Of a DNA stretch of 64,000 nt, positions 24,972-37,000 are shown in pieces (the stretch's first letter is position 1; each line of letters opens with the position of its first letter). Below the pieces are notes generated by a model, which worked only from the letters and a program-made list of their open reading frames with translations, was not told the origin of the DNA and ran no database searches. The position numbers and the translations under genes are program-made. This DNA is from Mercenaria mercenaria (lineage: Eukaryota; Mollusca; Bivalvia; Venerida; Veneridae), in the NCBI RefSeq assembly GCF_021730395.1, contig NW_026461866.1, positions 1 to 64,000 on the forward strand, in the 5' to 3' direction.

Positions 24972-25920
24972 TGCCTCCATGAGTGGTGGGGGCATTTAGA
25001 TTTGCTCTTGTCAGTGCGTCCGTCCGTCCGTGCGTGCGTGTGTCCGTCGGAAGATCGTGACGCGCCTAACTCAAAAAGTATTTGATATAAATTGATGAAA
25101 CCTTGCAAGAGTCTTTATCATGATATGGACTTGCGCACCTTCTATTTTTCGTCTGGCTCCGCCCCCTAATTTTAGAGTTACTGCCCCTGAAATTGTAAAA
25201 AATGCACATTTTCACCTTGTGACACGCCTAGCTCAAAAAGTATTTGATATAGATTGATGAAATGTTGCATGAGTCTTTATAATGATATGAACTTGCACAC
25301 CTTCTATTTTGTCGTCTGGCTCCGCCCCCTATTTCTAGAGTTATGGCCCCTGAAATAGTAAAAATTGCACATTTTCACCTTGTGACACGCCTAGCTCAAA
25401 AAGTACTTGATATAGATTCATGAAACCTTGCATAAGCCTTAATCATGATATGAACTTGCGCATCTCCTATTTCTTATCTGGGTCCGCGCCCTATTTCTAG
25501 ATTTATGGCCCCTGAAATAGTCAAAAATGCACATTTTCACCTTGTGACACGCCTAGCTCAGAAAGTATTTGATATAAATTGATGAGTGTTTATCATGATA
25601 TGAACTTGCACACCTACTATTTTTTATCTGGGTCTGCCCCCTATTTCCAGAGTTATGGCCCCTGAAATAGTAAAAAAAATGCACATTTTTACCTAATTAT
25701 GTGCCTTAGTCAGAAGTATTCTCGGTGCCTTACTCAGAAGTATTTAAATGTAAATTCATGAAATCTTGCTTGAGTATCATAATGTGACCTTTGCACATAT
25801 GGCATTCTTCTTGAGAATTTTAGCATTCATTACAGAGTTATGGCCCTTGAAATAGCCAAAATAGTGGATTTTTTGTTTGTGATGCTCATAGCTCAAAAAG
25901 TATATGGTATAGAATAATGA
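24972..25920 (-). mobile_element. tandem-core element in the loop of the inverted repeat
   Basis: Five to six monomers of about 160 bp share GCCTAGCTCAAAAAGTATTTG, spaced at about 25065, 25226, 25389 and 25550, with more diverged copies after. The plus-strand left end is a near-perfect hairpin TGCCTCC/GGGGGCA (24973-24995), followed by a CGTCCGTCCGTGCGTGCGTG stretch. Read on the minus strand, the order is monomers, GGAC-type simple repeat, hairpin end. No open frame for a transposase. Confidence 0.6.
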
Positions 25921-26355
25921 ATCCTTTTCATATTTTTTAGGGCTATACCCCTTTAAGACTGAAAACATTTGAATTATTTCCCCTTATTTGTGACAAATGT
26001 ACCAGTTGGGGGTGGGGTGGGGGCGGGGGGCACACCCTGTGTCCTACAGACACATTCTAGTTTTATTAAATACATTGCTTGGTTGATAAATTTTAACACA
26101 AATTTTCTCTTTAATAAGACTTTATACATGTGTGCCATGGAAAAAATGAATGCAGAAAATTTAATGTTAATTTGAACAATAGCTTTCCTCAAAATATACT
26201 GCCTCAGGCAAAACCTTTTGTTAAATACTTTGAGCTTTCAGGGTCAGTTTGGTTTGTCTACATTTTATGTTCAAGGTCCATGCTTTTTCCATGACACACA
26301 TGTATAAAGTGGGAATTTTTTTGTTAAAATTTATCAATCAATGCTGTATTTAATA

Positions 26356-26962
26356 AAATTTAGATAGTAATAGACAATCTGAGGCCATTTCTTAACAACT
26401 GCACAATTTTTGTAGTGTTGCTTTGAATATTTATTTACCCCACCCACTTTTTTCCAGTTTGAGAGTGTACCACTCTTCCAATATTAATCAGAGTGTACTG
26501 ATATACTGTCATTTTTATGTTTATTTAGTTTACAATATCTGCTGAAAATAACGCCTTAATATATCAACTAATGAAAAAAGTTTTAGCTTTTTGGTAAAGT
26601 TCGTCCATTGAAAATCAGTAAATTTGATTAGACCACTTTGTGGCTCTGTGATGAAAAAAATATTCAGTACAATTTAAAATGCAACATGTTGTGTGAATGG
26701 CCATTGCTTAGTTATTTTATCATGAAAGTTTCAGGTAAAAAGTTTGAACCAGTTTTAAAAAAATAACAGAAATTGTGTTCCTGGCTGGTCACATGTCAGA
26801 TTACCCCACCCACTTTAAATGTGAATATCTATAAAAGTAAGTCAGAACTGGTAACAGTAACACTTGTTATTGAAACTTAATACATGTAGGTATATTACCA
26901 CAAAGTATAAATAAAATCAAAAAACATTTTGCGCAGACACCTAACTGGGACCCCCCCCCCCC
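26356..26962 (-). repeat. right arm of the ~600-bp inverted repeat
   Basis: Reverse-complement partner of 24368-24971. Its outer end is a poly-C run after CTGGGAC, and its inner end is TTTAGATAGTAATAGAC next to the loop. The ~430 bp between the tandem-core element and this arm (25921-26355) shows no gene; the open frames at 25969-26192 lie over a G-rich run and overlap on both strands. Confidence 0.82.
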
Positions 26963-27135
26963 TTTACATTTCTTTCCATTTGTTAGTTTTTCAGTTTTCG
27001 TCTTGTTCGTAAATTTACGAAGTGTATCAGATTTATGTTTCCTATCATTTGTTAATTTTTCAGTTTGTTCGTAAATTTACGAAAATTGTATTAAAAAATC
27101 TTAATAAATGCGTAAATTTACGCACTAAATATTAT
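26963..27135. repeat. outlying copies of the palindrome array
   Basis: TTTACATTTCTTTCCATTTG directly follows the right arm and is the inverse of the sequence at 23325-23347. Two perfect palindromes (about 27004 and 27067) and a variant GCGTAAATTTACGC (about 27111) follow. The palindrome sequence therefore flanks the inverted repeat on both sides. Confidence 0.7.
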
Positions 27136-28169
27136 GTCGTTTTATTTCCTGTATTATATTTTTACGCAGTTTTTGAACTGAAAGGATGAACAAAGAGCGT
27201 AAAAATGGGGGTTTCAAGTGAAATTAGGGAATCTGAATACAGATTCCCTTTTTTTATAAAACATTAATTTTTTTTCGATACGCCCCTTTACAACATTTTG
27301 TGTTTAGTCCGACGGCTTATAGCAGAACTCTAGATAATACTGTGATAGATTCAGAACGTTGCAATCGGAATAAAATTAACACACTAAAAGCGCGAATATA
27401 AAAGAAAAAGAAAACGAATTTGATTCATTTATGCCAAATAAACACATTTTTATATATGCTGTCTAGTTTTAGTGTTCTAGTTTTGGTGTTGACTAATTCC
27501 AACATCAACTTTTTGGTGTGGAATGAATAGTTGATAAGGAAATGAAAGACAGACAGAAAAGTTATCAAAATATCATGTCAGATTCATGAGATACTGCATC
27601 TGGAATTCTGAAGTAACTAACGTATAATACATGTTGTGGCCATTACTGTGTACCATATGCTGTATTGTTTTACTGCATAAATGTTTGCTTTTCATATAAG
27701 AAAAGAAAAATATATTTTAAGATTTCTAGCAAGTACTGGTAGGCTACGTAGAGTATATAACTATCTTTGTCAAAAAGCATCGGAGTGTCAAAATTCAGAA
27801 CATGGTGTCAAAATTAAGAACATTGAATTTCTAACCAAGTTTATACATAAATATATCTTATCAAATGCTGAGTGTATTTGGCAGGACCTTCAGAAACTGT
27901 ACTAACATCTATGAGGAACGCATTAAGGCAAAATAAATTTGCCAAAGGTAAATTCCACAAAATATAACAGCTATTTCTATCTTTGTTTTTTCCACCATTT
28001 TTGAAAGTTTTCAGCTCAAATTTAACTCACTGACATTTTGCTCGTTGAACTTCCTCTGTGAGTCAGTGTCATGTAAATATTTACCCCGAACAGATAAGGA
28101 AGGATCAGAAATATTCTTTCATTTCCATTAACTTCGCTACGCATTCTTCCCTAGTTGTAGCTCTGTTAA
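27136..28169. other. gene-free stretch
   Basis: AT-rich sequence without a recognisable gene. The frame at 27681-27905 has no known motif. Confidence 0.45.
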
Positions 28170-29990
28170 TTAGGCATTTTCAACTTCTTTCTTTTCTTTG
28201 ATATCATTTTGTATACGTTTACGATCATGACTATGGCGTACATTGGTCTTCTTGACTTCTGATTCGTTCCTGTAACTCAAATATTGTTTTGTTGAATCAT
28301 ATGAAATTGATCTTGTCACGACTGGGTCTGAAGTGGACGGACTGTCTACGCTTGAAATAAAGGAAACAGATTTCTTTCTGCCCTGGGTCTTCTGATTATT
28401 CTTCATCAAAACATTACTGACACATGATATTGACATTTTCTTATCTGCTCTGACCATTGGCTTACATACCACATTTTCATTTAAATTGCTGTCTAAGCTC
28501 AAACGTTGTTTGTTCATGAAACTCTGGGCGAACCTTCTGCATAGATTCAATTGCCATATCGGGAATAGTTTTAATTGTCACGACTGAAGGTTTCTTTTCT
28601 AACATTTCTGTCGGTTCTTCCTCTACAATAGAAGAAGTTCCACCATTCCTTAACTCTGTAAATCATTTGGCAGTTCTTGCAGTTGTGTAAAGCCTATTCC
28701 ATCGTTTCCATGGACTGTCATTTCCTAAACTTGATGCGTAAGATTTTCTTTCTGTCCTACCAGTGGGGCTTCCATCGAAATCTGAAACATTTGAAGTATC
28801 GGAACTAGATTTTCTACTTTTATCGGAAAATTTGGACACTCTTCTTAGATCCCTATACGTATGGTAAATTTCATCGCATGAGGAGTCATCAGCAGCTGTA
28901 AATCGTAGACAGTTTGATAATCGATAAATCTCTATATTGTGTAGTTCAATTCTCAACCTTTCTTCTGAAGTCTTTCTTTGATGAAGATAATCAATGTCAT
29001 TCACATTTCCTTGGAATTCAAGTCCAATCATTTGTCATTTCGGATTAAAACCGACGCCCGTGGATGAAGATAACTTTGTCGTTTAACGCTTAATGTCTTT
29101 TTGCTACTTGATTGTAAATCCGTTGCTTGGCCTTTATTTAAATTCTCATTTGACGTTTTTGCTTGGGATTTGCATTCTTCAATTAGGACCGGCAACTTTC
29201 CAGTCTCTATGTTAGTGTCTGAGTCCTCGGTCATACTAGCAGAAAAGGCAACTGAACCAATAGCGTAAATCTGTCTTGTAGATCGAGCTTGTGATAACCT
29301 ACGGATTGTAGATGTAATACACCCTCTCCGGATGTCTGAACTGTAAGCACTACAAGTTTCCAATACAGGTAGAACATTTCGTTCAGTTCCACGTAAAGTG
29401 AGACAAACTTGACTATTGTTTATACCGGGTATTCCCCAAATTGTTAGCATGGTGGAAAGAAGAATTGTTGAGGATAACGTTATCAGTTTTGACGGGTCAT
29501 GTTTTTTTTTGTTTGACATCGAGCCTTTCATCGTTCTTGCAGTCTGTTTGACTATATAACAAATTCCATAATATAACACAGCTCTAATATAAAAATTGGA
29601 ATGACTATATAAACTGCCAAATGACACATTTCATAAGCTATTTTGGACTCCCCAGTAAGAAGCTCAATGTCATGATATCTATCATAATAGCATCATAACC
29701 GTAAACGGATGCATCTGAACTTCTAGTGTTGATCATCAGTGAGAGATTAGCTGCGGCAAACATTCCTTCAGGAACAAAGCATATCATGAGTATATTTATA
29801 GCATTCCTGTTTATCAAAATGACATTTGCATGTCCACGATATTCACACGCTTGTACCGCACATACGCTATCACAAGGAAGGCAAGGCATGTAGAAAAGTA
29901 GCAAATGTCATCGGATATAGCTGAAACGTTTGAAAACAATCAACAGAGAAATTGCAGTATGGTACGCAGGTTAAGGTTAGTGCAGTTACA
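28170..29990 (-). pseudogene. decayed intronless class A (rhodopsin-like) GPCR
   Basis: Reading the minus strand downward, receptor landmarks appear in order but in shifting frames. A TM3-like segment ends AYVRYKRV (DRY site with Val for Asp, about 29853). TM5 HLAVYIVIPIFILELCYI has Pro5.50 and Tyr5.58 exactly eight residues apart (about 29560-29625). A Lys-rich third loop follows, then a TM6-like LLSTMLTIWGIP. TM7 has YYIYNP then a stop, with a family-like continuation through a DLRYWF segment (about 29230-29320). A long Ser/Lys-rich tail continues to 28170 in at least three open pieces (29028-29627, 28663-29031, 28170-28550). Several frameshifts and stops and no splice signals at the breaks indicate a pseudogene; concentrated assembly indels are the alternative. 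TM1-TM2 are not clearly recognisable. Ligand class unknown. Confidence 0.62.
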
Positions 29991-32535
29991 GACAAAAAGT
30001 AATTCTAATAGGAAAATCAATGTCATATTTTGGTACCTGACGTAAAAAGTACAGAAAGGTTCGTTTATGAAACCGTTTTGTGGCTGCAATAGTACGCTTG
30101 TGTAGAAAAATGTTCAAATGAAAATTACTAGATAAATTAGAAATGATTGTAGTATCAAATTTTCAGATGAATTTCAAATAATTTCTTTCGTTGGTCAGAT
30201 AAACAGTGATGTAAACTAACGCAACCTATGTCTGTGAAATAAAGCTTACTTTTTGCTCCTGTGCAAACTTTTCGAAGAACATTTCACAAATTCTGTACAA
30301 ACTTACACAAGTAAAGCAAGCAGGCATAATAATGTCTTACATGCATGGAGAATATCGATCGCATTTAACTAAACTGTTCAACAAAATATTGCATAGAAGT
30401 AAAGCGATAAAAAAACTAGGATTTATATTAGTCTAGTCCGATTTTGCAGATATAAGCTTATTTAAAAAGGTACAAACATTTTGTTATTATTTGGTCCAAC
30501 ATGCTGAATCCAAAAAAATATGTTGGCCATATGGCAAATGCCTCTGAAATGGTTAAAAATTAGGGCAAAAATGACCACTATTTTTAACAAAAAAATTCAT
30601 TGATATTACTTTATAATACAAATGTTTATCTTTAGATATGCTTGAACAAATTATTTCATATTATTAGTATAATTGAGTAAATATTTATCAATAAAATATA
30701 TCACAAGTTAAAAATGTGTACTTTACGGGGTTCAAAAACGGGAATTTGAAGACAATTAAAAATCAAAGCATTGAAATGTCTGATGGTTGCGGGTTTTTGG
30801 TAGATTTATTTTCTGTTTAAATGCCAGTCTATGAATATACATAAATGAGAAACAAATACAAATTTAATGTGCCTCATATCTGAGATGAACTCTGCCTGAC
30901 CCAGCTTGTGATGTAACAATGGGCTGGAATACCTTATCATTGATAGATCTTATATCATCTAAATGGTCAGTGCGAGTGGATACAGGTTAAATAAGAACTG
31001 CTTGTTCATTGATAATTCATCCGCATTGTTCATGAATGGGACTATTTTGTGTAGCACATGAACATCCTTTGGATGTGATTCGGAATAAAATAAAGATGCT
31101 ATGATTGTCAGAAATTCACTTTAACTTTGGTAGCGGGATAAACCCGCAACCAAAAATAATATCAAACGTCATTTATAGAATAGATAAATGAGACGATGTA
31201 TTAGACTGAATACTAATGTCAAAAAGAAAATGATATTATTGACGAAAAGGTTATGCAGTCTTAAAATAGTCATTTTTAAGGCAAAAACAATGGGGAAAGT
31301 AAAAATTGATTAAGATGACACAGAATACCATGTATAACCTTTTTCATCCTGGTAAGATCATTTTATTAAATAATCAACTTTTTAAAGATAATGAAAATAT
31401 TACTTCATAACCTATGTATGTACATATGTAGAAATAACGCATGTATTTTCGCGTTATAACATCTGCAGAATCCCAAGGGTTCAGTTGGTGCCCGAGCCGG
31501 TACACAAAATGGAACTAAATGTGCTAACGCTATTCTGGCATAAAATGCTTAAATTATTATAATAAATGGATACATTGTACCTCATCGTCATTAAATTTCC
31601 ATGAGAAGCGCGGGAATGTCTGAGTTTGCTTATCGCCATTTGAATTAAGCCACAAGCACGCATATATAAAAAGATGTTTTAACAGCACTTGTGCGCGAGA
31701 ATCTCTCTGTTAACACACGTTTCCTCTTCTGTTAAAACACCCCCTAAAAGTGACAAGAACAGCAGTTTTATGCTATAACAGTAATTCTATCATGGTTTTT
31801 TAAAAGAAATCTCAAAATGTGGTGTGTATGACACAATGAAAACAACAGAGTTACCTTTGCATGATCTTGAGAGGTGATCGTGTATATCTGTTAAACAAGT
31901 TTTGATTCCATACTTCGTATTTATTTGAAAGTAGATATGATGTGAAACCAAAAATATTTAGCCGTACAAAAAACGAAACAATTAAGGAAATGATATAAAA
32001 AGTATGAAACACGGGCCACTGCCAAATCAGGGTCTAGTTTCCGAAATAAATAAATAACTGAGTTTTTAAGGCATATATCTCATTACTTGAGTTATAAATA
32101 TAAACGTTGTAAAGATGCCTGTGGATTGAAAAAATCGATGTGATAGCAATGGGTCAGGAATTGAAATCCATAGCTCGAAGTACTACACATAAGTAGAAGA
32201 CCACCAGTTCGTCTTACGCGCTTATTCGATTCGAAACATAAGGGATTAGGGTAAGGCTTAGATTTATCAATTTTGACTGATGAGTTTTTTGTTACTTTCA
32301 GAGAAAAATATAATCCAGACCTTTCCCAGATTCAAGATGAACAAATTGTGCCTTGAAAAAGTGCAATATAATGTCGCCAGTGTAAGATAGGAGTCATGTC
32401 ATCCATCGAAAAAGATATTATGTCTGTGGGTTATAGTCGTGATTTATAATTAAACTTCCAAGTTCTAATCTTTGCAGGAGGTAATCTAGTTTTCCAACTT
32501 TGAAATATAAACACGACTAAGCTGTTTCTTCTGTC
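29991..32535. other. gene-free stretch
   Basis: AT-rich sequence with no recognisable exon or transposon. The upstream part may hold the lost N-terminal end of the GPCR pseudogene. The short minus-strand frame at 31481-31663 has no supporting features. Confidence 0.4.
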
Positions 32536-32720
32536 GAGTTTAACGTTGCACCGACACAAGTGTAGGTTTGGTGGCGGATAAAGATATTATTTCACCTACG
32601 AGTGGGCACCTGGGTAGAACTTTCGACGACCTTTCGCAAGCTAGGTCGATAGCTTCTTTACATATAGCATCTACACCTCAAGCGAGATTTCGAATCGTAC
32701 TCACTGAGTTTTAATTGTCA
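32536..32720 (-). mobile_element. tRNA-derived SINE, 5'-degraded
   Basis: On the plus strand it begins CTGTCGAGTTTAACGTTGCACCGACAC, divided by point changes, and continues with GGGCACCTGGGTAGAAC and AAGCGAGATTTCGAATC, the inverse of a SINE body and B box. It is the same family as 49063-49323 and 13147-13372. Confidence 0.6.
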
Positions 32721-33586
32721 AATTACTGGAAGAAAAATTATAGCAATTGTCAGACTGGATTCCCAGGCTACACATGGACATAAATAGTGCACTAAAACTC
32801 TGAAACTTGTCTAAATCTGCACACAGGTTCGTAGATATAAAATTGTTAAAGATTAAATGCGATTTTATCGAAATCAACGAATGAGCTTCAAATGAAACTT
32901 CAGAGTTCGTCCTTACATAATGTGTTCTGTAAATTAAAGTTCTATAAGGCTTTAAATTATGTTAAAACAGATGAAACAGCTGTCCAAATAGATGTTATGT
33001 ATAATTACACGGCTAAAATAGCGCTACTCTTAATACTGCAGTTAAGAGTCATAAAGAGAGGTAATCAAAACAACAGATTCAGTAAAATTCTGGTATGTTC
33101 ATAAATATTCAAACCTTTGACAAATATTGGAGAAAACAATTATCGGAAGTAGGATTTAACAAGAAATTACGATATTTTAAGTTCAAAACGGAAACTGTAG
33201 CAGCCATTCTAAAGGAAAACATTGAGCCTTTTAATGTAAAATAAGCTGAAGAAAAAAGTAGTTCATCTGTAGACAAGAGACTACCATTTTCTTCTTGAAG
33301 ACCGGTTCCAAGCAAGCAGTAAATTTATCTTTTTTTGCAAATTAAGTACATTAGTAATGTTTAGTTCCATTTGGTTGGTAGGTTGTATAGTTAATGGTCA
33401 TCGATCTGGAAACGTACCGGCAAGATCGGATTTTAACATTAATTCATTCATCAAATTCAACCTAAATATTATGCAATTAATTAGTATATTCGTTCCAACC
33501 TAAACTACGGTGAATGTAGTGAACAATCTCCAAACAAAATACGACACAATTGATCAAAGTATCAATACCGGTATGTAATATATGCT

Positions 33587-33592
33587 TTTATT
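33587..33592 (-). promoter_or_regulatory. polyadenylation signal of TRIM-like gene A
   Basis: AATAAA on the minus strand about 470 nt after the stop codon. The same hexamer in the same context (GAAATAAAAG) occurs in copy B at 50485-50490, supporting conservation. Confidence 0.5.
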
Positions 33593-34058
33593 TCCGTGAC
33601 TAATGTTTGCTTCGTTAACACAATAACATCCGTTTGCTTTACAAAATACATTGCATATGCATACGTCACTGATATCTTTAAATTTTGCAACGGAATAAAG
33701 TTTTCTAAAATTGTCAAGATATGATATGGTCCAAGATTTTCAAAGATATACATTTAAAACATAAGTATATTTGGTCTTACTTCTCACACTCTTCAAGTAT
33801 GTGATAGCAACTACTGAATTCTAAATTGTAAAGATTATGAATCACTTTGAGAATGCAAACAGTCAAATACATTTGCCAGTTCATAAAGTCTATTTATAAA
33901 ACGCTTTTTGTGGGAACTATCTAAATAATCAGACTAGGAAACAGATATAGCATATAATTCAATTAAAATACGAATTTGCAAATGTCTTGGAAAATGTTTG
34001 CAATTCATCGACATATCCTGTTGTCCCAAGTGTTTTAGAGTATGTGTCTGTCTTCAAA

Positions 34059-37000
34059 TCAATCGCATATTTCAAGTATGTAAATACTATCACATCTTCT
34101 ATGACATGCTATAATAAGGGAATTTCTTTTGTTGTCGTAGTAGAGCGAACCAGGATATGTTATCCCCATTTCTTGCGTTAGCAGCTCCCCTTTACAATTT
34201 CCATCATCACTAAACATCACAATGTTGTGTGAGTAAGATCCAGGCAGAAACACAGTGCCATCACTAGATACACACACACCTTGTGTGAAGTTCAGCCTTC
34301 CATCCCGCAGGTCACTTTTCACTTTTCCATCTCTTCCTAAACACACAGCTCCATCACTTCCATCTGCTACAATAACATTCTCTCCACTGGCAGCGATATG
34401 CTGGGGAGAAGATTTAAATATTCTCTGACCATTCACGTTATTTTTGATGGATTTCAGAAGTGTACCTGATCTACTGTACACGTTGATACCACTTTCGGTA
34501 GATACCCACAAATCTCCAGCAATATACGCCATTCCCCAGTAACATCCACCTTCTATCGATATATCTCCCAGTATCGTTAACGCACTATCAACCGATATAA
34601 ACTGAACCTTTTTGTTGTCCATTTTCACAGCAACTTCATTCTGGGTAGTACAGCAGATGTCCCTAGGACGGTCATTGAGAACACAATGACACTTTACTTT
34701 ATAATTCGCGTCAAGCCATTTTACTTTTTTGTTTAAGTAGTCAGTGAGTATGACTGTACCGTCTTGAAGTTGGCATATATCAAATATATAGCAATCAGTA
34801 CTGTCATTTGGCATTCTGACTTTAATCTCTTTCTTTGATTTCATTTTATATTGTTTTTGAGTAGGCAGCTTCTGATTTTTATTCATTGTCTCCAGCCGTC
34901 CTAATTCAGTGGCATTCATTATAGAGGTTTTCAAATCTGCATTTTCAGTAAAACAAGCAACCCTTGCACCCTCTGATTCACTTTCTTCGAACAATTTCTT
35001 AGCATCTTTTACAGTCCTTTGTATCAGTTTCATTTGAACAAACTGTTGTCTAGCATCCATATTACTTACACTTTGCAGCATACTTGTTGACTTGTCGACT
35101 TCTGCTATTTTATTGGCCGTCAAGGTAATTTCCGATTCCATTTCGCTATTTATTTCAGAATACATTTTGGTCAAACTCTCAACTGCTTCTCTTTTTAATT
35201 TCCCGATATGTTCTATTATGTTTCTTTCGATATCCTTAATATTGCGTAGTATTTCGTTTCTTTGCTCTTCAAAGGAACCGACATTTTTCTGTTTCTTCTT
35301 GTTTGCAGCTATTAACTGATCGCGAACAGCTTTAGCTTCATCTTGTAAACCTTGTATTTCAATTTGTTGCACAAAAGGTTTCGTTACGTCTTCTATGTTT
35401 TTAACACTCTCACAAGCCCTGAAAATAGATACATTAGAAATATAGTAACATATAGCCGTTGCAATGGCACTGGTTGTTCTGTAAATGAATAAGACTGTTC
35501 AGCAATCAATAATTATAAAAATAGAAAATAAGTGTTGCCCTCTACTATTCCATGTCTTTAATCGTTTTACTTGCTTTCCAATGTTTGATATAACAAACAT
35601 GATATTTCTATTTAAATTAATTTGAAAATGGAAAAATGTACAATGAAATTTGTCACTCTATTAAAGGAAAGTAATCTTGGTAAAACTAAAAGCAAATATG
35701 GCAGTATTTCAGACTAAGGCATTTTTGACATTTGACCGCTTGATAGGTCCGCGCCTTCATTTTTATTGCATTTTTTTAACATTTCAGGAAGTGTTTCCAT
35801 CAATTCGATTATTTTTGTTTATGATACAAAGTAAAACTGAAGTCAGGGCAATAGCGAAATACTTTAGGAATTAGAAGAGATTTAGCTGTACCGTATATCA
35901 TATTTCAAAATTCTTAATTCGTCTTATTTCAACTTCTAAATTGTTTGTACGTGCCGTATTTCGTCCACGTAGACAGCAAGAATTAAGGAATCACTCCCGG
36001 CTTTAATAGTAACAGCATCCTTTGTGCTTTGTGTTCTTAAACGCGCGTTGAAAGCATATTTTTACACATTACATATTCTAATTTCCATCGGCTGTCTGTA
36101 ACTTATAGTCACCTAAAGGACATGATAAATAAAAATCAAAAGAAATTTGAGCATTATGTTTGATGCGAGAAAAATATTATTAATAAATTAAAAATGTTTA
36201 AAATCAGTTCAAAAATTGAAATCCCAAATTGTAGTGGTAGTGTATAACTTCTATAGCGCAATAATGCTACCTAAATTTCAAGCAAAGACCCGTCATGTGA
36301 TTTCAGCAAAATTGCAAAATAATTCAGGAAATATGCCCCACAGCGGAAAAATACTGAGAACTATCTGACTCCATAATTATGCGACTACCACTTTTTATAC
36401 GCGAATGAGAAAGGGAACGAGGAAAGGGAGAAAGATTAGCACTGTTTATATATGGACTACCTGTGATAGACCTGCGGAGGCTTACATTTGATTTAGTAGT
36501 GATCAGCTTTAGTAAGAGGTTTATATAATGCTCGTTTGTACCTTCCGGTCATTAGAGCGGACGCAGTGGTCCGGTGGTAACAATGTCTGACTACGGAACC
36601 AGGGGTCATGAGTTCAAACCCCCGCTCCTCCAACTAAAAGTACTAACATTGTACTAAGAGTCCCTTGTATGTATGCTTTACACCTGGCACGCTAAAGAAC
36701 TAGGAAAGTTTCTGGTATTGGAGCGTCTTCTGTATCTTGCACTATCCTCCCATTAACATTACTAACAGTCTTCCGGTATGCGTTACCGGTAACGACTATA
36801 GATATACATATATACAAAATAAACTTCCGGTCATTATCAAACTAATGCAGTGTGCCATTATGGTTGTCCTTAATGACCTTTTTATTATATAGTCACGCTT
36901 TATTTTCATATTTCATATTTTCATTATATTGTGCCGTCTTTCATGCAATCGAAGTTTAAAACTGTATCACAAAGCTCATACAATATATCTATATTGCTGC

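Noticed and set aside
25969-26192. Open frames on both strands over the G-rich run
   Set aside because: Low-complexity sequence inside the foldback loop; no protein features.
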